The notes: generated from the sequence alone by a model not told the origin. A stretch of DNA of 64,000 nt from Eleginops maclovinus (GCF_036324505.1 NC_086355.1:25726518-25790517), one strand, 5' to 3'; shown: positions 35,913-48,159, numbered from the stretch's first letter. Numbers and translations: made by a program.

Positions 35913-37026
35913 CAGGAGTAACCAACCTTTTCAAGCCGAAGATCATTTTTTATTCCAAATGGTAAACCGAGATCCACCAATCCGATATCTTCAAAAAAAA
36001 AAACACTTAGGAGTAAGACTGTTCATCCTATATTTATTTTTGCAATCAATTTCTGTTACAACAGGCTGAATGTACGTGCATACATACACACAAAGAAAAA
36101 CACAGTTATGCACAGTTATCTGTTATCAGGAAACGCTGGAGCACCTTGCCCCGACTGAGCCACCTTACATCTGCGTGAAGGATCAAATCTCCATATGCAG
36201 AGTCGAGTTCGTCCAATAAAGACTTAAATAGACGGTGCTGAAACGCTTTGGTGCGAATTGAATTGACTATTTTAACAACGACATTCATTATATGTGACAT
36301 GTCAATTGCTTTAGCTGCCAATGCCTGTTGATGTATCACACAGTGATAGTTTACAAATGGTGGAAAGTCTGGGTCTTTTCTGCACAACGCGACGAATCCT
36401 GAACGAACACCGATCATCGCCGGTGCCCCATCGGTTGTGAAGCACACTATTTGATGAATGGGAATCTTGTACTCAAGAACAAAGTCCTTGAATGCCTTGT
36501 ACACGTCCTCACCCCTGGTTCTTTCTTTCAATGGGATAAGGGCCAGAAAGTCCTCCTTGACAGTAAAATCCGTGAAAACCATTCGGACAACCACACTTAG
36601 CTGGGCTGTGTCTGTGGCGTCGGTAGACTCGTCAAATTGAATTGAAAAGTATTCAGAGAAAGATAAGTCTTTTAATACTTGCTGGGATACATTTTCGGAC
36701 AATGACTCGACTCCTCTGGCTACAGTAGGTGCGCCATACCGATGTTAACTGTAAGTTAAGGTTGGCAGAACTTGGCACAGTTTAAAGTTACTACTTTCTC
36801 AAGATGTCCGTTAGGATATGATTTTTTGCATGCAGCCTCAGCATAGACCTCAGCATATCAAATAACCAATTGAAGTTTGTAAAATTACCTATGTGTGATT
36901 CAAATCAAGAAGCCAGAGCTAGGTCTAAAAAGCTTGTTAAAACAACCAACCAACCATGCTAGGGATCGACAGTGAAGGCTTTGAAAATCGACCAGTCGAT
37001 CGCGATTGACCTGTTGGTTACCCCTG
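35913..37026 (-). mobile_element. hAT-type DNA transposon 1, internally deleted
   Basis: The ends are CAGGAGTAACCAAC (left) and GTTGGTTACCCCTG (right, inverted), matching except for one base. An exact 8-bp duplication GTTTAGTG flanks it (35905-35912 and 37027-37034), as hAT transposases produce. It is 1,114 bp and holds only a middle fragment of transposase on the minus strand. The right flanking 8-mer is also the left flank of the next element. Confidence 0.9.
36106..36702 (-). pseudogene. hAT transposase core fragment (GTF2IRD2/ZBED-like group)
   Basis: 198 codons without a stop include FSIQFDESTDATDTAQLSV, CFTTDGAPAMIGVRSGFVAL and NYHCVIHQQALAAKAIDM, the RNase H-like core of hAT transposases of the type domesticated in GTF2IRD2 and FAM200. 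Both the N-terminal finger and the C-terminal dimerisation region are missing. The open frame has survived but cannot make a complete transposase. Confidence 0.82.
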
Positions 37027-37034
37027 GTTTAGTG

Positions 37035-37117
37035 CATTGGTTCTCAGCTCAAGCGTCAGGAACTACTTTTTTCCTCCGTCAATAAATCGCGACCCAAAGT
37101 TTTGATCCACTAACATT

Positions 37118-37148
<31 letters not shown>

Positions 37149-37867
37149 GCTTCTCAGCATACACTAAGTAAAGGGAAGTACAGTGCATATATCATACAGT
37201 ACATTATACCATATTTCAGTATATGGAGTCCATGGGAACAAACCCACATCCTCAACATTGTTAGTGCTATGCAAAGTTGATTATATCCCTTCACAGAACT
37301 GCAGTATGCTTTTTAAAGGACTTTGTGTTCCTGTACTGACAGCTGAAGCTGCTGCTCCTCACAGAGAGAGGAGGAGAAAGAAGAGAGGCTGTGTGAAGAA
37401 CTTTAAATAAGGATAAGGGAAGATAGCCCCCATTGTTCTGTGTGTCAAAATGACAGACAGCATACACACCTGTCAATCATCAAACTGGGGGTCTTATTTC
37501 ATTACGTGTTCCTTTCTATTTGAAGTTGGACCCTTGGATGTATAAAGAGTAGTTCTACGTCAAAGTTAGACCGTGGGGACTTCCAGCAACAACTCCATGC
37601 CGTTAACTTGATTATGATTGGCCAGAAGACTCGAGAAGCATCACCTAAGATGTTTTATAGAGAAAATGATCACTACGTGAGAGCAGTTTTCAAAAGCGTT
37701 TCTGGTCCCCGGTATTTCCAGTCAAACGGCAATCTGCACGCGCATCATTAGAAATTCTGGCCTTCAAAATAAAATTTCTGCGTCAAAACATTTTTTTTCT
37801 CAAACGTTTTTTTCACTCACACATCTACGACCGCCTCAAAATGGGTCCCAACAGTTGAAAACCACTA
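37035..37867. mobile_element. hAT-type non-autonomous element 2, abutting element 1
   Basis: It starts CATTGGTTCTCAG and ends TTGAAAACCACTA, worn forms of the CAGTGGTTCTCAA hAT end. The left flank GTTTAGTG (37027-37034) and right flank GTCTAGTG (37868-37875) match at 7 of 8 bases. It has 833 bp and no transposase. A (TA)n run lies at 37124-37148. Confidence 0.78.
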
Positions 37868-40317
37868 GTCTAGTGTATCCTATGCTGAAGGAAGCATTGA
37901 AGCTTCTTTGCTAACATCTACAGAATTCAAACATCTCGTACTTCAGGGTCATTTCACTCAGTTAGGAACCTTCCTAAGCAAAAAACACTATTGGGCAAAC
38001 TTAAGTGTCTGCTTCATTTCTTCCCTTCTGTTTCAGACGTCCCAGCTCCTGACAGACATAACAGAACAAACAACTTCTGGAGCAGCAGTCAGACTACAGA
38101 CTGCTTAAGTGTCTGAACTTGAGCTGTCAGTAGGTTCAGCTGAAGAGAAAGAGTGTGTGAGGCCACCCAATCAATCAGCCACTTAGAACACTCCTCACAA
38201 TACACACTAATTAAAGAATCTGAGAAGTATAAAATAAACTTAAAGTCTAGTTCCTGATAAAACATATTTGGAAACAGCAGAGGTCTAAGAATCACATGAT
38301 AAGTGATGGTTTGAAGTGAGAAAAACTCATAAAATCTGTATTCTCTGTCAGTGACTTTTACCGCCGCTCATTTTCCACTGACTGCCCGGGATATCACTAT
38401 TTTCCAATTGCTACTCAAGATAAAAACCCACGGATTATCTATTTTCAACCACAGCATTTTCCTACTTGGTCCCACACATTTCTCTTTTTGAGTTCATAAT
38501 GTGATGGGCCATATCAAGGTTTGAGCAGAAAAATGACAGAGATCCTCAGAATCGTCTTCCAGCCCTTCAGAGTGTGACAGATAAAATGTGAGATATATGA
38601 ACACAGTGAGAGTCAGGTTTTGTGGGGAGACGGGACATTTGCTTCCAGAGCTTTGCAACATTTCACACTAAACACCTTCTGGGATCTCCAATGATATTTG
38701 CAGTATATAAGACATGGGAGGACACACATTTCAAATGAAAATACTTCTGAAGATAGCAGTATCTGTTGCACTCGGGGTGGGGAGGCATGACACATTAAAA
38801 GGGCTGCTGGAAGTTCATGTGCTGTTATCCAAATTTCATTGAAATAAAATGTCAACCAAATGTTACCGTCTCCCTCCACTGATCTTTCCAACAACTTGTT
38901 TCAACAAGCTTTTCAAGTACATCAGTGGTTTCTACTTCAAAATGGGGATTAAATATATATATGGTCACAGCTGAGGGTACTTTTCATTCCCGTGCTCCGT
39001 AACTAAACTTCACTGTGATGTGGATCATAGCTGTTGGAGTCAGTCTTCCTGGGAAGAATGCTTTTCAGGAGATCTTGAAAATAGTTTTTTTTATTTTTGT
39101 CTACCAAAAGACACAAAACCTTACATTCATCATTGATCAAATCAACTGTAGATAAGACAGAGCTAGGTTGTAGTAAAATATTTATTTAAAATATAAGTGT
39201 CAAGGTGTTTGAAGCTCTTTCTGGGCACGGATCCAAGCATGTGTAGGGACCAATCAGAAACTAATTGATTATTCTGGTAGGTGGTGGGTGGGCAATGTAT
39301 TTATTTTAGTAAAAGTGTTGTTATTTTTGGAAACTAATAAATGAAATGCTCTAACGAAAAGAAAAAAAAAAGTTTGGATACATGGATAACTTTTCCAATG
39401 TTACCTTAGATCATGTACTGTTATTAGCTCCAACCAACATTATCAGATGTCCCAGAATAACGGCCAACACCCATGGACTGTAGTGGAAGTAGCATCAGAC
39501 ATAACAACTTGTGTTAGCGCAGGCCAGCTAGCTAGCTTGGTTAGAAAGATGCATCTGAAGTTTGTAATTGAGACGCTAAATTTGAATAGTGGAAAACATG
39601 CTCGCTTTTAATGATCAGAAATATTGAGCAGCCAACCAAATAGGCTTTAGCAATATTTATAGTGGGAAGTAACAATTATTTGTCCTGTTACTCTATTTTT
39701 TTCATATAAAGACACAAGTCTTATATTGGGATTGTTTCATAACCATTTAAAAATTTGATGTAGTCTGGTGTTGATGGATCAACGGGTAAGAAACCATGGA
39801 CCCTGCTGCCTGTGCAGCTGACCACTGGTTGATTTACCAGTCTGCAATTTCTTTGTTTATTCTAAAAAAAAATATTGGTAACCTTTCAAAGTAACCTCCA
39901 AAATTCAGAAGTTTGAGGTTCATGATCTAGGCTTAAAGTTACTGTACAAAAATCATTGGTCAGCTAGTTAGCGTTTCTGGCTCTAGTGTTTGTATCAAAA
40001 GCTCCACTGAACTCGCACCCACTGAGAGCACCAATTAATAAGCATAAAAGGGGCTATTTTTCCAAATCATGAACTAATTAAACTAGACAATAGGACAATT
40101 TTATGCAAATCTTTAAGAGACACAGGAGAAAGCTAAGTATTATGGCCCCAAAAGGAGCATTATTCCAATTAAGCAGGGATGTTTCCTTTAAGTTGGGTTC
40201 ACCTTGTTGAAAGGATACATCCTGTTTATCTTCAATTACATGCCTTCCTCTCACTGTTTCTCTCTTTGTTCCCTCTCATTACCAGCCTAATGCCCTAGTT
40301 TCTGTCCTTATTTTCAG

Positions 40318-40556
40318 GGATACACTACCGCAAGTTGTGCGCCTCATCAGGAGCCTGTCTCATCGCTTCGTCTGGCTACCAGCAGTTCTGTACCGGCAAG
40401 CTTAACTCAGTGTGCATCACCTGCTGCAACACGCCGCTGTGTAACGGACTGCGGCAAAAGAAACGACCCCAACCGTCAGCTGCCGTTACCCTGAACACAT
40501 CGCACCTCAATGTGTTTTCTCTTTACATCCTCCTACTGCCCTCCACCCTGTGCTGA
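40318..40556 (+). CDS. lypd1: LYPD1 exon 3: second half of the three-finger domain and GPI signal
   Basis: TTTTCAG|GG continues phase 1 from exon 2. It encodes GIHYRKLCASSGACLIASSG, then FCTGKLNSVCITCCNTPLCN, the Ly6 signature ending in CCxxxxCN. A spacer and a hydrophobic C-terminus (VFSLYILLLPSTLC) fit a GPI-attachment signal. TGA is at 40554-40556. Compared with human LYPD1, one residue is missing near FCTGK. Disulfides in the secretory pathway should be as in the family. Confidence 0.95.
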
Positions 40557-42670
40557 CAGAGCTCCACAGTGTGTAAGATGAGCATTGGCAGTGGAGACAA
40601 CATGAACTGTATTTAATGAGACAGTTAAGAGCGCATACTGTGAAATGTATTTTCTTTTAGGTTGGGGAAGCTTTGCAAAGTATTTGTTCTCTTGACTCAC
40701 TTTCCGTTGCAGCTGGCATCCAAAGGCTCAAATTGCGAAATGTTATAATCACGTGTTCATGTAACAAACAAGGTCATCATCAAGGACAGCTGGGCGGGGT
40801 GAGGTGGAGGACAGTGCCGAGGAACAGCTTCTGGCTTTTTTGTTGGGCAGCAGGTGGCTCATTCTTTGTTTACTTGCATAACAAGAACAAATACAACATA
40901 TTGAAGGTAATAAAGCGAGGTCGGATTCGTCATACTCAGGCTTAGAATAACTTTAGAATAAATAAGTCTGATTTCTTCTAAATGAGATCCGTTATCATGA
41001 GCATCACTAATTTTGCTGTAATGCTGAACTGAAAATGTATCGTATGTATGACAATGATACGATTGAATGATTTTGAAAAATAAGTCAGGAAAAGTCTTTG
41101 TGTAAAGGAAAACATAATCTAGTTCTTAGAATAAAGCCACCTACAGCCCTCATAACTCTCACAGATACAACATCTTCTCATGGGTAGACGCATAAAAAAG
41201 TGCTTTACCTTCCTCCAATGGTTTGTAACAAGCATTACCGTCTGCTCACAAAAGTCTTCATATAGCTAAAAGAGCATGTTGTACACAACTCTTTTTTTTT
41301 TAACTAGTTCCAAGATATTCATAGCATCTCTGGTGGCAACAATGGAACTGTTTGAAGTGAAGAGGAGCAGCAGTACTTCAGTCCTTTAGTGGAGGGACTT
41401 TTCAAATTGTTGTTTAAGATGTTTCCTATGATCAGTGAATATGACGTGTGGCAAACAACAGTATGCTATGCATACCTCTATTCAGAGCCGCATTTATTAT
41501 GAACAGAGGTAATGTGATGTGCAAACCATTCAAGAAGTTGGTTTTTCCCATTGGGTTTTTCAGGGGTCAGGTGTTAGGTTTGGAGGTGACCTGACCTTAA
41601 AGGAACCCTCTGGAGTTGTGTGTGTGTGTCCTTGGAGTCGAACAAACACGTTGAGTATATTTCTAAAGACAATTTTTTGAGACCTGCGCTGCTTTTTGTT
41701 TCCGCCAGCTAATGGAACATAAGCACGGGGAACGATGCTTGTCTGCACTGGAAGCTTGAATCTTGCAGTTGCTGAATCCGTCTTCATTTGACAAGTTAGT
41801 TAAAAACGTTTTCCAGGAGTTTCGCACTTGACGCCCCTAATTTAAATAAAGTAGCCCAGGGACAAATTATATTGAGGAGCAGCAAGCGCGTATCAGTATA
41901 TACTTTACCCTTTCAAGAAAAATAACATCATATCTTGTTTAGGAATAAAGTGACAGCACCCTCTAGCAGCTGTCGGAATTATACAAAATTAGACTTTAAA
42001 CAAGTGGCGATGAATGTCCTCCCAGTACAAAACTTCTGCTTTATTTTATGTGTCATTGAGTCATCTGATTGTTTACTGCTGACTTGGTGCATGCACTGTA
42101 AAATGTATTGGTTTGCTCAGGCTGGTGTACTTTTTTCCCCATTGAACATAATGAATTCCTGCTTTCTCCTCAAGACATTTTTTCTAATTTACTTCATTTA
42201 CTTCCTGACTTTTTAAAATTTGACTGATGTTGAACGGACTGCACAATAACTGTTTAGCCCTGTGCAGTCAACAAAAGAGTGAAACGAGTCACCGCTTCTT
42301 AATCACTGTATATACCATTTGTGTACTATTGTGACACCCACGAGAAGCAGGCCAAATCGCTGCTCTATAGCACCCCCAGTGGTCAAATGCTGGGTACCTT
42401 TAACTTCAACTCAACGTGTTGGGTCTTCATGCTAAACTGATCATTTGAGCTTTTGTATAATCTTTACTGACTTGATAACAAGTTCACACTTGAGGAGAGC
42501 CATGAAGCTTGCTATTGTGCCAAATTGTCAGCTGAGCCTGATCTTTTAAAGATATACCTGACTTAACGTTTGGTACTGTTTTAACTGTGAATATTTCAGT
42601 TGTTTTCTGATGGCAGCACAAGAATCATCGAGTTGTTTTGACTGTTCACTGTGTTGCATTAAATTGTACA
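40557..42670. other. LYPD1 3' UTR and LYPD1-GPR39 tail-to-tail interval
   Basis: AATAAA signals at 40909-40914, 40957-40962 and 41130-41135 could end LYPD1 transcripts. GPR39 comes from the opposite strand and its stop is only 2.1 kb from the LYPD1 stop, so their 3' UTRs may overlap. No other gene is seen. Confidence 0.6.
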
Positions 42671-43167
42671 TTATACTTCAGTCTCTGATGGTACGTCTGT
42701 CTTTGTTTGGAGATCGGACTCTGCAGTCAGGCTGAGCGACGTTTGAGTATTTGAAGCCACTCCTGAGTCACTTTGACTTTGGAAGCTTGTAAAGGTGGGG
42801 GGAGTTTTCTCGGTAGCGAGAGTGGGGTGGTTTGCCCTGCTGCGAAGCAACGACTTTTTTAGCAAAGGCCGGAGGGAGCGTGCAGAGGCAGCTTGGGAGC
42901 TACGCACGTTGCGCTTGTTGATGTGTTCGATGGTGAGGCGGCACCGCAGCACCTGGACAAACACCTCCCTGAACTGTCTAGAGGAGAGGTTGTAAAGGAA
43001 CGGGTTGATGACGGAGCTCAGATAGAAAAAACTGTCGGCCACTGGGTGGAGAGCAATGTAGCTCCGGAAGTAGGAAGTAGTCCAGCGGGATTTGGGCACG
43101 GCAGCCATCATAAGACGACGTACTTGGTTGGGAAGCCAGCACACCATCAAGGACCCAACGATGAGAC
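42671..43167 (-). CDS. gpr39: GPR39 last coding exon (TM6 to C-terminus)
   Basis: On the minus strand a GCTTTTCCCCAG acceptor precedes a phase-1 exon of 164 full codons ending ETEV, TAA (42671-42673). It encodes LIVGSLMVCWLPNQVRR (TM6 with CWLP), then FFYLSSVINPFLYNLSS (TM7 with an NPxxY-type motif), FREVFVQVLRC (helix 8) and a Ser/Thr-rich tail. This matches GPR39, a class A receptor of the ghrelin group activated by zinc. GPR39 has two coding exons; exon 1 (N-terminus to TM5/6) is upstream on the minus strand and was not found here. The residue equivalent to human Asp313 is Arg. A long antisense open frame is a shadow. Confidence 0.93.
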
Positions 43168-43492
43168 CTGGGGAAAAGCCAGAGAGAATTTCAAAAAACA
43201 AAAGAAGAAACATGGTTTGTTACTGACAAGACTGATTACACTCACATTTGTACAGTAAATATAAAACTGAAGCAAAGGATGTTTAGCTTAGCTTAAAAAC
43301 TAGAAGCAGGGGGTTACAGCAACTGTAGCATGGGTCTGTTCAAACGAAACCTACCAGCTCCTTTAAGGCTCACTACTTAGCAAAATATAATGCATGTTTT
43401 TAATCCGTAATAAAGCCACTATGACTTATTTTCATTTATACATATTAAAGGTATTTTATTATGCTATATTTTAACAATATATTGTAGGGCCA

Positions 43493-45473
43493 GCCTTTCC
43501 AAGAACCAGCACCTTATCGTGGTGGAGAGGTTTGTGTGCCCCGATGAACCTGGGGGCTGTGTTGTCTGGACCTTGTGTTCCTGGTAGGGTCTCCCATGGC
43601 AAATTGGTCTCAGGTAAGGGGCCAGAAAACGATTGGTTCAAAAGACCTCATGGAAAACATACGAAGATACCAGATGCAAAGCAGCAGGTGTGGGAGAAGT
43701 TCGGAGAAGCCATGGAGAACGACTTTCGGTCGGCACCAAAGTTGTTCTGGAAAACCGTCCGACACCGGGAACCATCCAAGCAGGGAACCATCCAAGCTGT
43801 GTACAGTAAGGATGGGACGCTGTTGACCTCAACTGATAGGGTGTTAGGGCGGTGGAAGGAACACTTTAAGGAACTCCTGAACCCGACAGCTCCGCCTCTG
43901 GAGCTGGAGTATGAAGGGGGATCAACTCAAATCTCACGAGGGGAAGTCACCTAGGTAGTCAAACAGCCTCCACAGTGGCAAAGCCCCGGGGGTGGATGAG
44001 ATCCGGCCAGAAATGCTGAAGGCTCTGGATGTTGAGGGACTGTCATGGTTGACACGTCTCATCAACATTGCGTGGAAGTCGGAAACAGTACCGAAGGAGT
44101 GGCAGACCGGGGTGGTGGTTCCTCTTAAAAAGGGGGATCAGAGGGTGTGTGCCAATTACAGAGGCATCACATTACTCAGCCTCCCCGGGAAGGTTTACTC
44201 TAAGGTACTGGAAAGGAGGGTCCGGCCGATTGTCGAATCTCAGATTGAAGAGGAACAATGCGGATTTCAACCTGGTCGTGGAACAACGGACCAGCTTTTT
44301 ACTCTCGCAAGGATCCTGGAGGGGGCCTGGGAGTACGCTCATCCGGTCTACATGTGCTTTGTGGATTTGGAGAAGGCGTATGACCGGGTTCCCAGGGAGT
44401 TACCGTGGGAGGTGCTGCGGGAGTATGGGGTGAGGGGGTCTCTACTCAGGGCCATCCAATCTCTGTACTCCCAAAGCGAGAGCTGTGTCCGGGTCCTCGG
44501 TAGCACGTCGGACCAATTTCCGGTGAGGGTTGGCCTCCGCCAGGGCTGCGCTTGGTCACCAATCCTGTTTGTGATATTCATGGACAGGATTTCGAGGCGT
44601 AGTCGTGGAGGAGAGGGTCTGCAGTTCGGTAGGCTAAGGATTGCACCACTGCTTTTTGCAGATGATGTGGTCCTAATGGCTTCATCGGTCTGTGACCTTC
44701 AGCACTCACAGGATCGGTTCGCGGCCAACTGTGAAGCGGGTACGATGAGGATCAGCACCTCCAAATCTGAGGCCATGGTTCTCAGCAGGAAACTGATGGA
44801 CTGCCCACTCCAGGTAGGGAATGAGGCCTTACCCCAAGTGAAGGAGTTCAAGTATCTCGGGGTCTTGTTCTCGAGTGAGGGAACAATGGAGCGTGAGATG
44901 GGCCGGAGAATCGGAGCAGCGGGTGCGGTACTGCAGTCGCTTTACCGCACCGTTGTGACGAAAAGAGAGCTGAGCCAGAAGGCAAAGCTCTCTGTCTACC
45001 GGGCCATTTTCGTTCCTACCCTCACCTATGGTCATGAAGGATGGGTCATGACCGAAAGAACGAGATTGCGGATACAAGCGGCCGAAATGGGATTTCTCTG
45101 CAGAGTGGCTGGCATCTCCCTTAGGGATAAGGTGAGAACTTCAGCCATCCGGGAGGGACTCGGAGTAGAACCGCTGCTCCTTTGTGTTAAAAGGAACCAG
45201 TTGAGGTGGTTCGGGCACCGAGTGAGGATGCCACCTGGGCGCCTCCCTAGGGAGGTGTTCCAGGCACGTCCAGCTGGGAAGAGACCGAGGGGTAGACCTA
45301 GGACCAGGTGGAGCGTTTATATCTCTTCGCTGGCCTGGGAGCGCCATGGAATCCCCCAGTCAGAGCTGGCTGATGTGGCCAGGGAAAGAGAAGTTTGGGG
45401 CTCTCTGCCGGAGCTGTTTCCTCCGCGACCCTGACGGATAAGCGGGAGAAGATGGATGGAGATGGATGGATGG
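43493..45473 (+). mobile_element. Rex3-like (RTE-type) LINE, copy 1, internally deleted
   Basis: An exact 12-bp duplication ATTGTAGGGCCA flanks it (43481-43492 and 45474-45485). The 5' end matches copy 2 (50874-54176), but about 1.3 kb is missing between about 43670 and the GCAAAGCAGCAGG sequence, removing the whole endonuclease. The 3' end is a short GATG tail directly after the stop, typical of Rex3. Clade assignment is from memory of fish LINEs. Confidence 0.88.
43992..45434 (+). pseudogene. LINE reverse transcriptase, long open remnant (copy 1)
   Basis: 480 codons without a stop contain ANYRGITLLSLPGKVYSKVL, MCFVDLEKAYDRVP, VRVGLRQGCAWSPILFVIF and PLLFADDVVLMASS (the RT catalytic Asp pair), then KFLYLG-like EFKYLGVLFSSEG and the C-terminal GRLPREVFQARP region. 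The element's frame is cut upstream by a TAG (43952-43954) and a one-base insertion, so this is only the C-terminal part. One Phe present in copy 2 (PLFKKGD) is missing. Confidence 0.85.
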
Positions 45474-46588
45474 ATTGTAGGGCCATATCTATACAAAACA
45501 TGTCTGTAAAGTGTTTTGCTCAAAATAGCAAACAGATCCCCCATTGTAGCATGCCTCATCCCCCTCTATTTCAGCCCTGTTCCTGAAGTGCTGATTCTGT
45601 GACTGTAGCTTTAAATGAACTTGCTGCTGCTGGCCACGCCCCTTTGGAGCTGCTGCTGGCCACGCCCCTTTGGAGCGACATGATTTCTCCTCTGAAGAGA
45701 GTTTTCTACCTGGAGAAACTCAGCTAAACGCTGCCGTGATAAAACGCCATATTATGTTCCAAACCACATCCAGCATTATTTCTGAAACAGTGTCGAGCTC
45801 AAACGTTTCTCTCTCGGTTTACCACAAGGACAGGACCTTTATATTACACACAGTCTCTCCAGGACAGCGTTAGCTCTGAGGGTTAGCGATGCTTGCTAAT
45901 GTAAACAGACCATATTACTTCCATAAGTAGGGGATTCAGCTAGCCGACTGTATGTGGGCGACAATAGTTTGGGATGTTTCACGTGGGGGAGATGTTGCCA
46001 GGAGTTCAATGTACAGCTCGTTTTTACCCCCGTTTTTAGAGATCTGGGTAAGGAGGACAAGAGAAGTTGTATTTTCTGACACAGTCTACTCACACACCGG
46101 GGAAACATATTTATGTATAAAAGACAGCAAAAAGTGCCATTTGCATAATAGGGGACCTTTAAATAAAATAATACATAACAGTATTATTATATAATAATAT
46201 AAGGGAGCTGTTGCATTCTTCATGCTAAACTAAGCTAACATCTTCTGACTATATATATTTTTTTAAAGGAATCCTGAAAAAAAATAGCTACAAGAAAATG
46301 TAAATACAAGAATAGATAGAAAATAAGATTTTATTTGAAGGGAAACAGTTATCCTGTAATTGTCCAAAAATACACAGCAAGCAGCATGTTCATGAACTGT
46401 CTTCAGTTGCAGCTCGCTTACTGTTTTGTGGAAAAACTTGTGTCAGTTGAGTTCATAATATCACTGAACATCATTAACTTCTGCGACTTACCTTGCTCAT
46501 CAATTTACAAAGTAGTTAATAGTTCATCTTTTATGGAGAACTGTTTGAAGCCCCAATACATTCTGAACCTTCTGCACAATGACAGCTG

Positions 46589-46782
46589 CACTGAAAAAAT
46601 GTAAATGTTGAAAGATTTCACTTAACTGTAGTAGGTTAGTTTAAAGCAACAATTTTAGGTTTGAATAAAAAAATATTAGGTCCACTTAATATTATTGACT
46701 TCAACTAACCTAATACAGTTATGTGAAATTTGTTGACATAATACATTTCATTAAAGTCAACGTTCTTCAGTTTTTTCATTGT
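46589..46782. mobile_element. Palindromic MITE, copy 2
   Basis: CACTGAAAAAATG at the left pairs with a TTTTTTCATTG end at the right. The internal arms GTAGTAGGTTAGTTTAAAG and TTCAACTAACCTAATACAGT are shared with copy 1 at 7647-7839. Non-coding, 194 bp. Confidence 0.75.
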
Positions 46783-48159
46783 ATTTGTTCTTCCAGTCTT
46801 TGACACCAAGCTGTCAGAGCCCTGTTACATACTGTACAAAGCAACACCCTTTTCCTGTAGAGGGAAGAAAGAAGAATTCCTATTCTGAACTGCACGAGCG
46901 CCAAGAAATGACTAACAGTTTCCCTTACTGAGTGCTCATGCACCTTTAAGAAAGCTGATTCACTGAAGTGAAACCCAGAGCGTTGAACTCCAGGACACAG
47001 GATGACGTCTCTGAATGCTAACTGGCTGCTGACTTATCTCATTTGTCACGTCTGAGTCATCTGCTTACTTTTTGGCTTGACTAACACATCCTCATTCTCT
47101 GATCTGGTGTTTATCCGATTCCCTTGCAGTTTTTTAACAGGAACTACAAAGTTACAGTCTTTTAACATTCACAAAATGATCTGGCTAGAGACTTGACTTC
47201 CTGCTGCAGAACACAGACATCTACACATGTATTTATAATACGGCAAGTCTGAGGGAATTATAAATTATCCCAGTGTCATCTTGGAAATGTGAAACAAACC
47301 TGAAAAGTTTTCTATATTAAGAGAGAAATTAAGTTTGTGGAACTCCCTCTTAACATTTGTTTACGTGTGAGCAAGGTTTAGCTGTTTGTCTTTTTTATTA
47401 GTGATAGGCACCTGCTTAGAAATGTTGGTTCAGGTTTCAGTTGGAAGCAGTGGTTCTTGTTTTTTTCATCAGGCTTGATTACTGCAGCATATTCTTTACA
47501 AAAATGCAAATGGAGTTATTCAGGGCTGATTGCACCAAGGACATGTCCTCAGTCATTTGCAGAATTGTAGTACCCTGAAGTGCATTTAAGTGTTGGTATT
47601 AGACTGTACTCGCCCTATTTCAAAATCATAACAAATAACAGAGAGGAGTGACCACTGCTTCCCTTGTAGCAACCAAGTGTAGTCACTGAGTAGTCAACAG
47701 CGAAAAGAATTGTGCTTTTTGGTTAAAAAAACCTAAAACCTAAAAACAACAAGCTGCGGGTATGAATGAACTCTTGTCAATGTCAATGTTTTCCCCCCTG
47801 CTAGCATGGCTCTTTGCAAGGCAGTGTCAGTCAGTGGTTTGGTTTGCCTGAACATCTCAACAAGTTTTACAGACCCTCACGAACCCCAGTGACTGTTTCC
47901 TAATGAACTGACTCCTATTTTTCTTAATTTTCTTCAGTATTGCAGTAATACCCCAGTGATAGTTGTCTGTACGTCCACGGGTACATTGCAATTTGGAACC
48001 ATTAAAAGTAAGCTAAATGAGCTATTAGCAGTTATTAGCTTACAGTTATATGCCGTGCCATACAAAGAGCCGAAAGATTTCCCATGATGCTCTTGGCCGA
48101 GCAGCGGCCTGCGAGGCGTAATGCTGGAGGTTTGGCGTCACCTTTGACCTTTTTAACTG

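Larger units (their letters stand above)
29508..40317 (+). other. LYPD1 intron 2
   Basis: A 10.8-kb intron. Apart from the mobile elements at 32702-32850, 33166-33398, 35913-37026 and 37035-37867, I see no coding exon. It ends TTATTTTCAG before exon 3. Confidence 0.85.
43449..46158. mobile_element. TTAA-flanked non-autonomous DNA transposon, copy B, split by a LINE
   Basis: TTAA (43445-43448) then AGGTATTTTATTAT at the left, and ATAATAGGGGACCT then TTAA (46159-46162) at the right. Outside the LINE at 43493-45473 the sequence follows copy A (6499-7440). It lacks about 170 bp present in copy A after TGTAAACA and has two rather than three GGCCACGCCCC units. Confidence 0.75.
43285..46240. repeat. 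Outer dispersed repeat hosting a nested stack
   Basis: GTTTAGCTTAGCTTAAAAAC with CTAGAAGCAGGGGGTTACAG on the left and CATGCTAAACTAAGCTAACA on the right resemble, from memory, the two ends of a common fish repeat. The TTAA-flanked element at 43449-46158 sits inside it. The boundaries are approximate. Confidence 0.4.

Noticed and set aside
42893..43258. 121-codon plus-strand open frame over GPR39
   Set aside because: It is antisense to a recognised receptor exon and has no similarity of its own.
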